A stretch of 64,000 nt of DNA, from NCBI GenBank assembly GCA_004794785.1, contig SJOL01005866.1:113016-177015 (forward strand). Reading direction: 5' to 3'. Below are positions 46,834-57,900 of the stretch, in pieces. The stretch's first letter is position 1. Each line of letters begins with the position of its first letter. Made by a program: the position numbers and the translations under genes. The stretch comes from Opisthorchis felineus (taxonomy: Eukaryota > Platyhelminthes > Trematoda > Opisthorchiida > Opisthorchiidae). Under the pieces are notes generated by a model. It saw nothing but the letters and a program-made list of their open reading frames with translations. It was not told the origin of the DNA and searched no databases.

Positions 46834-49009
46834 CTAAGAGACCATTTTTTTAAATTATTTGTGGACACATAAGCAGCTGAAGTCTTTAGTTTCCGTACAG
46901 GGTAAGGAGGCAGTTTCCACCACCCTTAAGACGCATCCGAAATAAGCACATGCGGCTGGCTAATGTTAGCCCGCAGTCAGTTAGTACGACGACGTTTGTC
47001 ACCGAAACTTTCTTCTAGCACCGTTTTAGAAGAGAAATTCGTTTTTTTAATAGTAAGACGGATGATTGTGTCAGTAACAAACGAAACAACTCAGTATGTA
47101 TGGTGCCTAAGCAGCATACACTGGCAGTCGGATAATGGCGGAAAGCCATCTACCACCAGATTACTCAAGCCGGATTCCTACCAGATTCCTGGTAGAAATT
47201 TTGGTCACCCTGTGACAGGTGAGAGTAGTAGAATACAAATACGAAGCAGGAACTTTAGTGTTCCAGTAAATTCTCTTATTCCTTCAAAGTGCATGGTAGG
47301 CTTACCTATATTGAAAATGGTCTAGTGGTTCAGTTAGGTGACTTGCCCTGTGAGTAGCCAATGTGGAGTTATTTGCATCAAAGGTTTGAGCTATCTTCGC
47401 CTGATCTCTTGAGCTCTTCCCAGAATTGAGAAATCCGAGAAAACAGTGCATCCCACGCTTTAGAGGACCCACTTCGGTCATACTACAGAAAGGGTATTTA
47501 GTAAAGTTAAAAATAGCTGGCTGAGACAAAACAGACGGGAAAACATACAAACAGGGAAAACCGGAAACTTGTAGTAGTGAAACACATTTGACTACAGTAG
47601 ATTCGGGAAACGGTACTTCTTCGGACTACAGGGAAGGCTATCTACTACCCACATGAAATACAGATAATGTCAAACCATCATAGAGACAATATGGGTAGAA
47701 AATACCAGAAAAAATCCCCGAAATCAATTCACGATTACATCTTGTAGCCTCTCTAGAAGAGTACAACGATGAACCTGTCTATCTCCATCTGTAGTACATG
47801 GCACGGGCAACAAGCCCTGTTCGGTAGAAGGTAGCTCGACAAAGTTAATCCCTGCAGTTTTTATATGGATGCTCAGTATCGACTTGGACATCTGAGGTTC
47901 CCCCAGATATTTAGACTTGGGCGTTCAGATGGCCTGCAGTGCCCGCAAAGAATGTTTTCTCATTTAGGCCTCAATACTGAACTAGCAAAATGAAACCAAG
48001 AAAAAGATTTAAATTTCACTCGTTGATTTCCGGTAGGAACTTTGATTCTCTAATTCGTTCATTTTCCTTCGAGAACCAGGGCACATTAGAACGAAAAGAG
48101 TAGTGGTTTCTCATGTACCTTTATTTGTATAAGACCTTAACAACTAAGCGATTTTTGTCTGTTCTGTCTAAAAACACTACTTGAATTTTTCCATTATCCC
48201 AAGTCAGCTTCAAAATGTACCTGCATTCCTCACCCATTAGCTGTCAATATCCCACGACTATGAAAGCTCACTCATCCTTCAACCAGTTCGTTATTTGTGA
48301 GATAAATTATAAGTAACTTTTAAATGTATGTAGACTTTTTCAAGCATAATCAGCACTGAATACTTCTGCTACAATGGTATACTTACATGCAGGTGTTTAC
48401 ACTTGGATATTATCTGGGAATTTATCCAGTGTCATAACACCCAGAACTTTGCCCCTTAACAATCTTCAGGCGTCTGTATCCTTCGATCGACTGACGAAAC
48501 TTCACCATACCAATTAGCTTCACACTGACTCTTGGTTTGCAAAATGAACGTACACAAATGTATTTCTTTCTCACCGGCGAACCGAAAGTGCCGGTCTGTT
48601 GTGCAATAACAATCATTCGTTGGCTAACCTTATCTTGACTAACTGATGGTGTTTTTTACCTTTGACCACGGATATCTCGTGACCTCAGCTGCCAGCTGTC
48701 CTGTCTTGCTCACTAGCGAGCGTCACTTAGGTCACGCATAGTCGGACAAATAACCAAACATCCCACTCCATGTCAAGAGGGCTTTGATTAAAAGTGCAAA
48801 CGTTGATAGAAGGAAACTCATGGCAATAGCTACTTAATCTATACGGGAGACCCAGAATCACCTAGTGTCCCTGCGCACAGTGCTTTGGATAAATAACGGG
48901 TGTGAAGCGAACCGAAGATGTCAGATCGTTGTTAAGAATAAAAGAATCCGTGGAATGACCGCAAGCGAGTTAGATTTAACAGTTCCTGAGGGCTTTTGCG
49001 AGATACCCT
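46834..49009. other. Intergenic, unassigned
   Basis: Nothing recognised. Confidence 0.4.
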
Positions 49010-49300
49010 CATTAGCATACTAATTTCGTCTTGACGGAAGAGGCATCTGAATACAGCTGAATCTCTTGTCATTGATGTTTTTCGACTGAATGTGTAGCGA
49101 AGGGCTGACCCATATTTCAGTTGGCATTATATTCGAGATATAGTAGTTTGTTTTTAACGAAACATACCAATCATGATGTTCCTGAAAACCATTTGGCAAC
49201 CCGCGACAGTTTTCTCCCTACTTAGGACTCATCGGGCAAGTGTAGTTGTGGGCTGTCGAAGTGTTTTCAACAGCCGTATGAGTAGTATGTTCTGTCAATA
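49010..49300. repeat. HHR1 repeat with hammerhead on the minus strand (49196-49240)
   Basis: Repeat body: CAGCTGAATCTCTTG and TTCAGTTGGCATTATATTCG. The hammerhead is read on the minus strand. The core is CCGATGA (49229-49235; one change, U4 to C). Stem II is GTCC, loop TAAGTA, GGGA. GAAA is at 49211-49214, then ACTG and the cleavage triplet GTC. Stem I CTTGC pairs with GCGGG. In the best copy (52454) stem I is CCTAC with GTGGG, so the 2.2/1.2 pair has changed from A-U to G-C while still pairing. Confidence 0.65.
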
Positions 49301-50822
49301 AAATTTCTGCGGAAATCTTGCGTACACGCAGGTCAGAATTATACAGGCGAGTTTTGATGGCCTATGTTGCTGATTAAAGTTGAAGACGTACATAATTAGT
49401 TCGACCGGTAGATGATGTAAAAAGCTCAATTTCGGTTTGCAAAGTGAATATTTTAGACCGAATTCAGTGAACTGGCGCATGAGTATGGTCTGTGAGTGAA
49501 ACAGGCAAAGTTTGAAAGTCGTGGATTGGCACTCAGCACAGTCCTTTAGTACAAGTCCCTCACTTGTTTCCCACTATAAGGAAGACTGGGATAGACACGT
49601 TTTTCTCTATTGACGGCTTCCTCTTCATTGGTCTCGTAGATCTCAATAATGTTCTCACTATTAATATGGGTAGCCGCTCTTCGTGAATACTTGTTTTAAA
49701 ATCCATAATTAGGCGTGTAGAGAGCCACCTGAATAATTTCTCATAGCTCTTTCAGTTAGGCATCTGAGAACATGTCACTTCTGTGTCTTACATGGACAGA
49801 AGTCTCACATTTTGTATACTGGCTTCTTCAAATATGTTCATGATATACACGGTAGGCATACAGCATACAACTTGCTTTATGAAAAATTGTTCACAAATAT
49901 CGTCACGTTAATAAAAAGGCGTGAAACGATATATTTTGTATTCTTTTGTTCCCGTCTGAGAAATTTAAGTCACCAATCAAGCTCCTGTTTCATGAAGAAC
50001 CGGAAATAAGGATGGGTTGTGCTGAAAAGATTCGGACTCAAGTCCACGTGGTTTTTTTTTGAGATGGCAAATAAATATATCGCCAATACATTGGTAGAAG
50101 GCAGTAAATCGACCAATCACCGTGTCAGTTGTGTGATTTTCTGATCTGAATGCGTCAGGAGTACGTCGGCAAGAACAGAGGTGTGTAAAAACTTTGTACA
50201 AAACCCTGATTTGATGATAGGTTTTATGATTGAAGTTGAAGTGTGATTTTGGACACAAAGTGAAATTAAGCCTTTTTGTTCTGTTTTGGGACTATCATCT
50301 CTTTCAACATATCCAGTTAAGCCAGAAATAAAATCTATCACTCCTTTTACCGATACACTCACAAAAATAGACACCAAATAAAGGGAGAACATATTGTGGC
50401 TTACCAATTGCGTATTTTCACAACGTAGAAGAAATTGCAAGTGTTATCAAGCTAGTGGGTTGCTTATTACTCTGCGTTTGGTTGAGTGTTACTGGAAACC
50501 CAGTTAATAAGAACCTGATAGGGGTAACTGAACCTGCAGTGAACGGGAACAGGGACGAACATTATCTTGATAGTTCGGTTAGATGGTACAACGTAGGGGT
50601 CACCAAACCACTTGGACTGGGTTAATAAATGCATGTGCATGTATATTTCCAGTCTTTTCCAGGAGCTATACAATACTCGAAGTCCACTTAAGTTGCCACC
50701 CTCTGGACTTCGGAGAAATACCACTTAACGGAAAATCCCTACGTAATGTGGCATTAGCATGTCGTTTATGGAAAATTTCGAAAAATCTTACCAAAGCCAG
50801 TGATATTTTCGTGATTGCTTAG
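49301..50822. other. Intergenic, unassigned
   Basis: Nothing recognised apart from the candidate exon that follows. Confidence 0.4.
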
Positions 50823-50959
50823 TTTTCTTGGAATGCTGGTTTAGCACATTGTGGAATGATTTTGCGCAAAATAGTGCCACCACGCACAATGTGTACGCGT
50901 CATCATATTATCCTAGCCCACCTTCGTCCGAAACGCCATACTCTGGGCAGAAAACTAAC
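50823..50959 (+). CDS. Candidate internal exon, unknown product
   Basis: Between acceptor TTTTCGTGATTGCTTAG and a good donor GTACGT, 137 nt stay open and read FLECWFSTLWNDF, then a Ser/Pro/Tyr-rich stretch (ASSYYPSPPSSETPYSG). The FL-x2-W/F-x3-W start faintly recalls the end of a LisH/LUFS domain followed by a disordered tail, but it is too short to assign. No neighbouring exon was found. Confidence 0.25.
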
Positions 50960-52164
50960 GTACGTCTATGGATAGCATTGGAAGAACCCAATGACTTGGA
51001 TTTTTCAGTTGTTCCAGTTAACACGAACATAATGGCCCAGAATTACGATTAGCAAACCACAGACAAAAAAATATTGTCACTTAGCTTTGATGTACATTGA
51101 AAGGTTTCTGTCTGAATACGAACTTGTCTTCAGACAAAGTCAGTGGCTGGAAAATATAAGCCAGTTTTTTTCGTTCTTACTTTGTACTGAGTAGACTATC
51201 ACACCTAGACGAGTGTCAAAGCAGCGCAGTTAATGACTCAGAAACGGTAGTGACTGACTGGTTCTCAATGACCGCAAACAGCAAGTTGTGCATTCGAATA
51301 TATTTTGTCAGAACAGTGTTTCCTGTGTACCGCGTCCTAATGCTGAGTTCAGCAGTCAGTTAAGCTTAAGAATGGTCTTGGGATCAAGTGTACTGATTGG
51401 GTTTTGCCAATCTATTTGATGGTTTTATTGCTTTGAAGTGGGACCATGGCCCTAGAAGAATGATGCAAATAGTCCTCGGAACTTCAACGACATTATCCTA
51501 GGATATCTATCCTTACCTTATAGAACACCTGTCGGTCGTCTAACATTGCATCAATGCAATTTATTCATAACGATTGTTTAGTACCACAACAAACAACTAG
51601 ATAGTATTGGGTGGTTCCAGGACGCGAAGAGGAAGCGGTCTGCGAAAATATGCTCTGCGGTAAAGCAGCAGTGTGCCTGCCCATTTGTAGCGCAAATACG
51701 AAGAAACACGTTTCCTGATCCCAATAAACCCCAAGAATCATTCTACAGGTAAATGACTAACGGAACGCACACACTGGCATGACTGAGAATACGAGACGAT
51801 GGGATCATTTTACAGTACTTTCTTGGTGGATCTCTAGGCTAATTTATGCATATAGAACTGCTGTAAAATATCATACCTACTTTCGTCAGTTATAGAAGGC
51901 GAAATCCACAAAGGCCAAATGAACAATCATTTCAAGTCATTTCGGTTCCGTGCTGCTTACTTCAAATGATCTGTAACTTTTCGATTGAATGTCGCTGTGG
52001 TATCTACTTGATTCAGAGCCCTTATACTGACGTGAATGACCCACGAAAAGGCTAGTGGTAAACGTAACCGGCCTTGAACTGACTGGATATGGGTCTTGAG
52101 TTACAAATGACCAAGTTTTCTTGTAAGATCCATTTCTTTGCTAGATTTCTGGAATTGACCATCT
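50960..52164. other. Intergenic, unassigned
   Basis: Nothing recognised. Confidence 0.4.
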
Positions 52165-52420
52165 GCGAACTCACCTGGAACCCAGCTGAATCTCTCGTTT
52201 ATGATGTTTCTAAGCAATTAAGTGTGCTGCATTAGGCCGCCTCATGTTCCCGTTGGTGCGATATTCAAGATATCACGATACATGTATAGACGTAATACAC
52301 CACTCATAAGGGTGCTTAAAATTCTCCGACCAAGTTGGTTTTAAGGGTTTGGTTTTTTTAAAACAAATTCGCTTGCAAATGAGTGTATTTCGCCTATTTT
52401 GTGCAATTTTGGTTCAAGTA
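52165..52420. repeat. HHR1-associated repeat body, rearranged copy
   Basis: CACCTGGAACCCAGCTGAAT, GGCCGCCTCATGTTCC and GATATTCAAGATATC run in one direction; then TTGCAAATGAGTGTATTTCG runs in the other. Compared with its neighbour at 52435-52680 the parts are inverted, so the two copies form a large imperfect inverted repeat. Confidence 0.75.
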
Positions 52421-52434
52421 AAACATACGATTGA

Positions 52435-52680
52435 CGGAAAGTCGGGGGCTGCACCTACCTGATGAGCCCCAAGAAGGGAGAAATCGGTCGTGGGCTCTCG
52501 AAGAAAGTTCAGAAACCTTACGTCTATGCATGTATCGCGATATCTTGAAACATGAGGTGGTCTGGTGCAGTGCAATCAGTTGCTTAAAAACATCATAAAT
52601 GGGAGATTCATCTGGGTTCCAGGTGAGTCTCTCGCAAAAGCAAATTGGTTTGCAAGTGAGTGCATTTCGCTTATAAAGAA
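52435..52680 (+). repeat. HHR1 repeat, most complete copy
   Basis: In order: GACGGAAAGTCGGGGGCTGC, the hammerhead at 52454-52494, CTCTCGAAGAAAGTTCAG, CGCGATATCTTGAAACATGA, CATCATAAATGGGAGATTCA, CTGGGTTCCAGGTGAGTCTC and finally GCAAGTGAGTGCATTTCGC at 52680. The same order, more decayed, is seen at 54893-55140. No coding frame is present, so it is non-autonomous. Confidence 0.8.
52454..52494 (+). ncRNA. Hammerhead ribozyme (type I, minimal stem III), HHR1
   Basis: Stem I 5' strand CCTAC (52454-52458); core CTGATGA (52459-52465); stem II GCCC, loop CAAGAA, GGGA (52466-52479) with three G-C pairs and a G-A at its base; GAAA (52480-52483); TCGG; cleavage triplet GTC ending at C52489; stem I 3' strand GTGGG (52490-52494), pairing over five positions with CCTAC. 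Every invariant hammerhead position is present. The one-pair stem III is the minimal form reported for Penelope-like elements and their relatives. The copy at 57715-57760 keeps a G-C pair at the base of stem II (GGGC), so the family consensus is probably better than this copy. Confidence 0.75.
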
Positions 52681-52690
52681 GGTTATTTTC

Positions 52691-52873
52691 TTAAGCAGCA
52701 TTCAATCTTCCTCCACACTTCTCTGAAGCGATGGCTTCCCAGTCGGCTCCAAACATTTTCCAACTGACTGAGAAACGAATATCGTGCTTGCCTATTTGTA
52801 GTTCCTCATCAGATAACGTAACGTAGAAGCTATCGCCTGTCGTATGGTCCATATGTACCTTAAGGTGGATCAT
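52691..52873 (-). CDS. Unassigned coding-like segment, duplicated at 61600-61690
   Basis: The minus-strand frame reads MIHLKVHMDHTTGDSFYVTL and later FSVSWKMFGADWEAIASEKC. A related block, LSINWKMFGTDWVAIVSERF, occurs on the minus strand at 61600-61690. DNA similarity covers about 75 nt. It could be a terminal exon of an unknown gene or part of an undescribed repeat. The W-K-x-F-G-x-D-W pattern does not let me name a family. Confidence 0.3.
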   Translation of the reverse strand: MIHLKVHMDHTTGDSFYVTLSDEELQIGKHDIRFSVSWKMFGADWEAIASEKCGGRLNAA

Positions 52874-54009
52874 CCGTATCTTTTAATTTCGTATGAACTT
52901 AAAGTCGCTCAGCAACTCCCATGTTTTTCATGGATTTCTGGGAGACAGGGACAAGCATGTTTGAGCGGATCATCGAAATTAGGCCCTAAACCTGTTTGGT
53001 TTTTCTTATCCGGTCCAACTAAGTAGTGAGATAACTTCGTTATCGGGATTTCATGGAAAGGGATGTGCTGGACAGCTGGGTTAGTCACTTTGCCATGCGG
53101 GAACACAAATCACCTCACACAGGCTTCATGGTTTTCCCCTGCGAATAGTAAACTGTAAGTTGATCGTCTATTCGAAAGTACATACGGGCAGATGTAGGGA
53201 TTAGAACATGCAGCTCAAGTAAAGAAGACCTAAGGTTTTAAAATTTTACTCAGGGTACTTCAAAACGGGAGAAAGCGCATGGTGGCGATCATTTTGGTTT
53301 TCCAACTCATCAGGAACACCAACGGTTTTACTGAAAGAGGTGTGTGGTGTTATGCGGGCGCTGATTAATGTGTTCTTCACGACCAGGATTAATGTGATGC
53401 AGAAGTTACGGCTAAACAAAAAGTACACCGAATGCTGATAACTACTGCATCAGAGTGAAAAAATCTCTGTGCAGTCGTCTGACTTGACAAGAAAAGTATT
53501 TTGTTATCGTGCATTCCCCTACTGGCTGAGCATGGCAGGAGTACGTTGATGTTTTGACTATTTGGGAAACGCTTCATTATTCCTCAAGCCTATACATTCG
53601 GACACGAATGAGTATCGAGTAGGACGCATATTAGCGAACGATGTCAGACACCCATTGATTATTTCACACCGGCTAGCTACGGTTCCACCGGTCCTCCTTC
53701 GTATTTGGTTAACGCAAAGTTGCTCTCCCTCCTGAGGCTGCGGGTCAGTTACAGTACATATAATCTCTGGCCCATTGGACGGACTAAAATCATGTGCATT
53801 TTGCGCATCATTCGAAGATACTTAGAGACAAGAAGTCGAAATATGCTTAAGCCTACTGCAAATCATCGGGTATGATCACCCAGAGCAATTTAAGAACACC
53901 AAGTGCCACCAATGTGAGGCTTCTTTGAAAGCAGGCTGGTCACCTATCGGGGGCTCGTCTATCAAGGTCAGAGGCAGAGATCATGGAGATCCCATGAGTG
54001 AATTAGTCA
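52874..54009. other. Intergenic, unassigned
   Basis: Nothing recognised. Confidence 0.4.
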
Positions 54010-54140
54010 CACTCTTAGCGAAATACACTCATTTGCAAACAAATTTGGTTTTTCGAGAGACTCACCTGGAACCCATTTGAATCTCTCGTTTGTGGACTGT
54101 CGAAGAATCTTCAGCAACCTTATGAGTAGTACATTACGAA
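54010..54140. repeat. HHR1-associated repeat body, short form
   Basis: AGCGAAATACACTCATTTGC, CACCTGGAACCCATTTGAAT and GTCGAAGAATCTTCAGCAAC are joined without a hammerhead, the same internal junction type as at 35496. Confidence 0.75.
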
Positions 54141-54690
54141 TAGTCACACTCTTCTTATAAAAAAATCACAGTGGCAATCCCTCCTAGTTGCAATCGGGCA
54201 CACAGATCCGGTTCTGCACTAGAATCCAGAAATTCCCTGGCTTCGTTTTAGGGATGTAGTTTTTAACGTGACTGTTTCGTAGCCCATGCCTCACACTTTT
54301 CGCTACTAGAGCTCTGAAGCGGTATGTTATGACAACATGGAGACGCGACTGAAGCCCACACCGGGGCTCTTTGGGAAACTAATCAACACACCATGTGGAA
54401 CTATGCATTGTGAACAATGTGATAACAAAAAGGCTTTTCAAAAAGGCTGAAGCAACCTACGAGTGGTTACCAGTACGCACTTTCAGCGGCGGTTTCCCAG
54501 ATGGCGTTACAGTCGCCCGTGGTGCTTACTACATTCAAGTTCGTGCAGAAAAATCCTCATGTCTTCAGAGGACGAAACATTACTCCAACTAAACCATCGA
54601 AAACATATCAGTCGCTCCTAGACGCCACGCTTTTAAGTTAGTTATAAGTTCTTCATCACAGAACAAAATACACTGAAAGCTCCTCCAAAG

Positions 54691-54890
54691 ACGACGACTG
54701 ATTTCGCCCTTCTTGGGACTTATCAAGTACGTGCAGTCCCCGAGTTTCCGTCAATGTTTGGTTCTAATGGGACAAAAATTGTATGCAACTGGCGAGATAC
54801 ACTGGTCTGTAAATTAATTTATGTTAACGGAAGCCTCAAAAGAATCCTATCTGAACCTCATTTATGATATTACGCTTGAAGGGAACTCTT
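54691..54890 (-). repeat. HHR1 repeat, minus copy with mutated core
   Basis: Hammerhead 54691-54732 on the minus strand: core TTGATAA (two changes), stem II GTCC, loop CAAGAA, GGGC with all four pairs possible, GAAA, TCAG and the cleavage triplet GTC intact. Two pairs of stem I remain. The body follows upstream to about 54890. Confidence 0.6.
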
Positions 54891-54892
54891 AG

Positions 54893-55140
54893 ACTGCGCC
54901 CTCTGATAAGCCCCAATAGGAGTGAAACCGTTAGTCGAAGAGTTGTTAACAACCTTATGGGCAGTGTGTTCCGTCTAGACGACGCATTAGGATATTTCAC
55001 ATATCGTCCCTAATGAAACATGAGGTGATTCTTGTGCAGCACATTCAGTTGAAGAATACGGTAAAAGAGAGATTCAGCCGGGACTCATGTGAGTCTCCAG
55101 TTAACACCAGCTTAATTTTGAAATGAGAGTAATTCACCGT
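54893..55140 (+). repeat. HHR1 repeat, plus copy with decayed core
   Basis: CTGATAAGCCCCAATAGG then GAAACCG, with the 3' strand of stem I deleted before GTCGAAGAG. The rest of the body follows in the same order as 52435-52680 (AAACATGAGGTGATTC, GCAGCACATTCAGTTGAAGA, GAGAGATTCAGCCGGGACTC). It lies head to head with the minus copy at 54691-54890. Confidence 0.65.
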
Positions 55141-57699
55141 TTATTTGCAGGTTGTTGCGGTATGTGTGGAAACTGTATACACAGCGCTCTCTATTGAAAT
55201 GTTCTCCTGTGCTGGCGCAACTATTTTAGCTGACCCAAACCAAAGAACTGGAAGCGCTGGACTCGAACTTCGCTCTTCGAAGACCTTCAGCAAAGCAGGT
55301 CCTTAACTGTACAAGGATTCAGTATCTGAAATTCGAGGCGAGCATGGTCACACTGAACAGTCTCTCAGGCCTTTTTAAGTCAGGTGGCTTGAAACCTGCT
55401 GGACAGTTTTGACTAGCTGTGGTTGGGTGCATCCACGTTACGACAGATTCAGGCCCTTCACTTCTGAATTCCTTTTAAACCAAGGTCACTTCGGACACTG
55501 AAAACAAGAATAACATTTGAGCCCTTCATGCGTTCCGTGCGAGAAATGTGACCGTGAATATGCAAGAAGCTTGGTCTTTTCATGACTTAGGCCATTAGTT
55601 GCCTTTGCTGTCACGTGAACTGTGTGTGTTACAGCTTTTATGGGTCGTGCAGGTCTCTGGCGTGGCGACCATTACACTTCTAAATCGAAATATAAAGCTA
55701 GATGTTGCACAAAAACTGTCTCCATGCCAGACTGGTTGTCGGTGCGCATGCATTGTATGCTACTCAGTGTGCACCAATCATATATACAGATGCACTTGCA
55801 TTGACAGGCACAATCAGAACGGGTGAACAAATTCAGTCAAACACTGCTGCAAATCTGTACCCAGTCGGACCACAGCAGGATTGTTCTGGCACAGTAAAGC
55901 ACAGTGGACCACAGCTAGCCATATACTATTGAGGAGCTATCGGGAGGTAAGTATTGTGTGCTCTCTGTCTGAAACGATCAGGTTCAAACCAGTAGACTAG
56001 ATAAAACCGTCTGAACTTGTACTTTTTGTCTATGAATCTTTATAGAGCTTAGCATATCTCTGGATCAAGAATATCTGTGTCCACGCTTCAAGATAGGCTG
56101 TGCAAGTTAAGATTAGCATACCGTTAATTTAATGGCTGTTCCATTCCTAGAGGATGAGCTCCCAACATAGCGTGTTGAAGAAGGCATCGTCAGATATTTC
56201 CAAAATAACTGTATCATTTCAGATGCAGATCAAATATGGATGAGTATGATACATGTGCGTCTGTCAATGGCGTTGTCTGAACCATCTTCTTCTCTCGCTA
56301 ATACAGCATAGAAGCTGCTTACTTATCCGAAGTCTTCGCAGTTTCTCCCACTTAGCATGAAGCCGTGTACCATATCCGATTCAAGCCAGACCGGTGATAG
56401 CTCATCCTTCATCATCCAATAATCTGTTTCAGAAACATTCCAGGGTTTAACCTAAAACTCACTGTGAAGAAAAATACGAGGTCTGGACGATGTGTTTTCT
56501 GCAGTTTGACTTGTGGGAGCAAGGACGGTTTATATATATACATGTTAGTTGAGGAATACCCATATGCTTCGGTGCTCCCTAACATGCAAGCCGCGAAGCC
56601 TTTCCAGAGACGTCGTGCTGATATCCATGTATATTTAGTTTAGGTTACTTTAATGGAAAAATGACCAGCCTAATACAGAACCCACCTGTTTGGACCGAGC
56701 AGCGCGTAAGTTCGACTGAAAGTTGTGATGAAAAATTTCGCTTCTTCGTGGAGGATCCCTCTTTAAGCTGTATCAGTAAAATACCTTTATTCAATATTAT
56801 GTGGAAATGTTGGTAGCCTGGGTGAATTAACTGACTGTTCCCCAAGCTAACCGCAGGCTACCTGCCAAGGTCGACGAACGGAGCAACAGCCACCTGATTA
56901 ACAACCAATGTTCTTGCTTATCTGCGTGGTTTGCTTGAGCCTACTACGGAAGAACTTACTTCTGCATCTCCAAATACCCACTTAAGTGGAGAAATCTAAG
57001 TGGGTAAGAGTGTTTAATTCGAATACGGCTGAGGTAATTTTCCAAAGTAATGATATTCGTCTTGCACGATATCGATTTGTACCTCAAAATGCCTTCTACG
57101 TTTTCTGGGATGTTGCTGAAACCTCATAATTGGCTTAACGAAAACGAAGACAAACGTTGTACGACATCAAGACCAGCTTCGATCATTCAAATCGGAACTG
57201 TTGGAGTAGCATGTAATGTTTGGAAATTGAGCAGTGAGGAAGATGAAGAGGAAAATTAGAAGCCATAGGATTAGTAATCTCAGTGTAATCACCATTATGG
57301 ACAGCAATAAACCGCCGATACGTAGTAGTGCTCAATTTACTTAAAAGTGTGCAATCATCAGGAGAAGGCGCGACAGTAGAGCAGTAGAGTAGAGAGCAGT
57401 AGAGTTTCATCTGTCCGTCCAGTTGTATGCTCAGACTAATGTCATCAAGCAAACTGTGGCATTTAATCTTCAAGTAACTAGGATACTATCAAGGTTCCCA
57501 AACATCGAAGAGGGTAATGTTAAGATGTGCAACCAAATCGCTCGGCTCCAGCGCCTGAATAAAATACGGTAGTCGTCTGATCAAGCTTAATTACGCGACA
57601 AGTTACCACACGCGTCCTAAAAACTAAAGGACTAGGAGACCGAGTCTGTCAAATTCAGTTGTTCCCAAACAAGGATCACAAATTCTGAGACGCCTAAAT
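55141..57699. other. Intergenic, unassigned
   Basis: A weak tRNA-like block (minus strand, AGTTCGAGTCC as B box) lies at about 55250-55320. A GTAGAG-rich tract lies at 57374-57405. No gene recognised. Confidence 0.4.
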
Positions 57700-57900
57700 T
57701 ATCTTGGGCTTCTGAAAACTCTTCGACAGCCCACGACCGGTTTCGCCCTTCTTGGGGCGATATCTCGAATATCGTACCAACTGAAACATGAGGCGGCCTG
57801 TGTGCAGCACATTCAGTTGAAGAACATCATAAACGAGAGACTCACTTGAGTCTCCCGTGAAAACCAAATTGATTTGCAAATGAGTGTATTTGTCGAAATC
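57700..57900 (-). repeat. HHR1 repeat, minus copy lacking the 5' half of the core
   Basis: The minus strand reads GATATCGCCCCAAGAAGGGC, GAAACCGG, TCGTGGGCTGTCGAAG. Stem II, GAAA, the cleavage triplet and the stem I 3' strand are perfect, but CUGAUGA has been replaced by the palindrome ATATTCGAGATATCG that other copies carry elsewhere. The body AAATACACTCATTTGCAAAT is at its 5' end. Confidence 0.7.

Noticed and set aside
54540..54575. GAGGACGAAACATT, reminiscent of a hammerhead 3' half
   Set aside because: No CUGANGA upstream and the possible stem is not supported by flanking repeat sequence.
55702..55947. Open frame followed by a perfect donor GTAAGT, possible exon
   Set aside because: The long frame ends before the donor. 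The frame that reaches the donor is short and has no clear acceptor or recognisable product.
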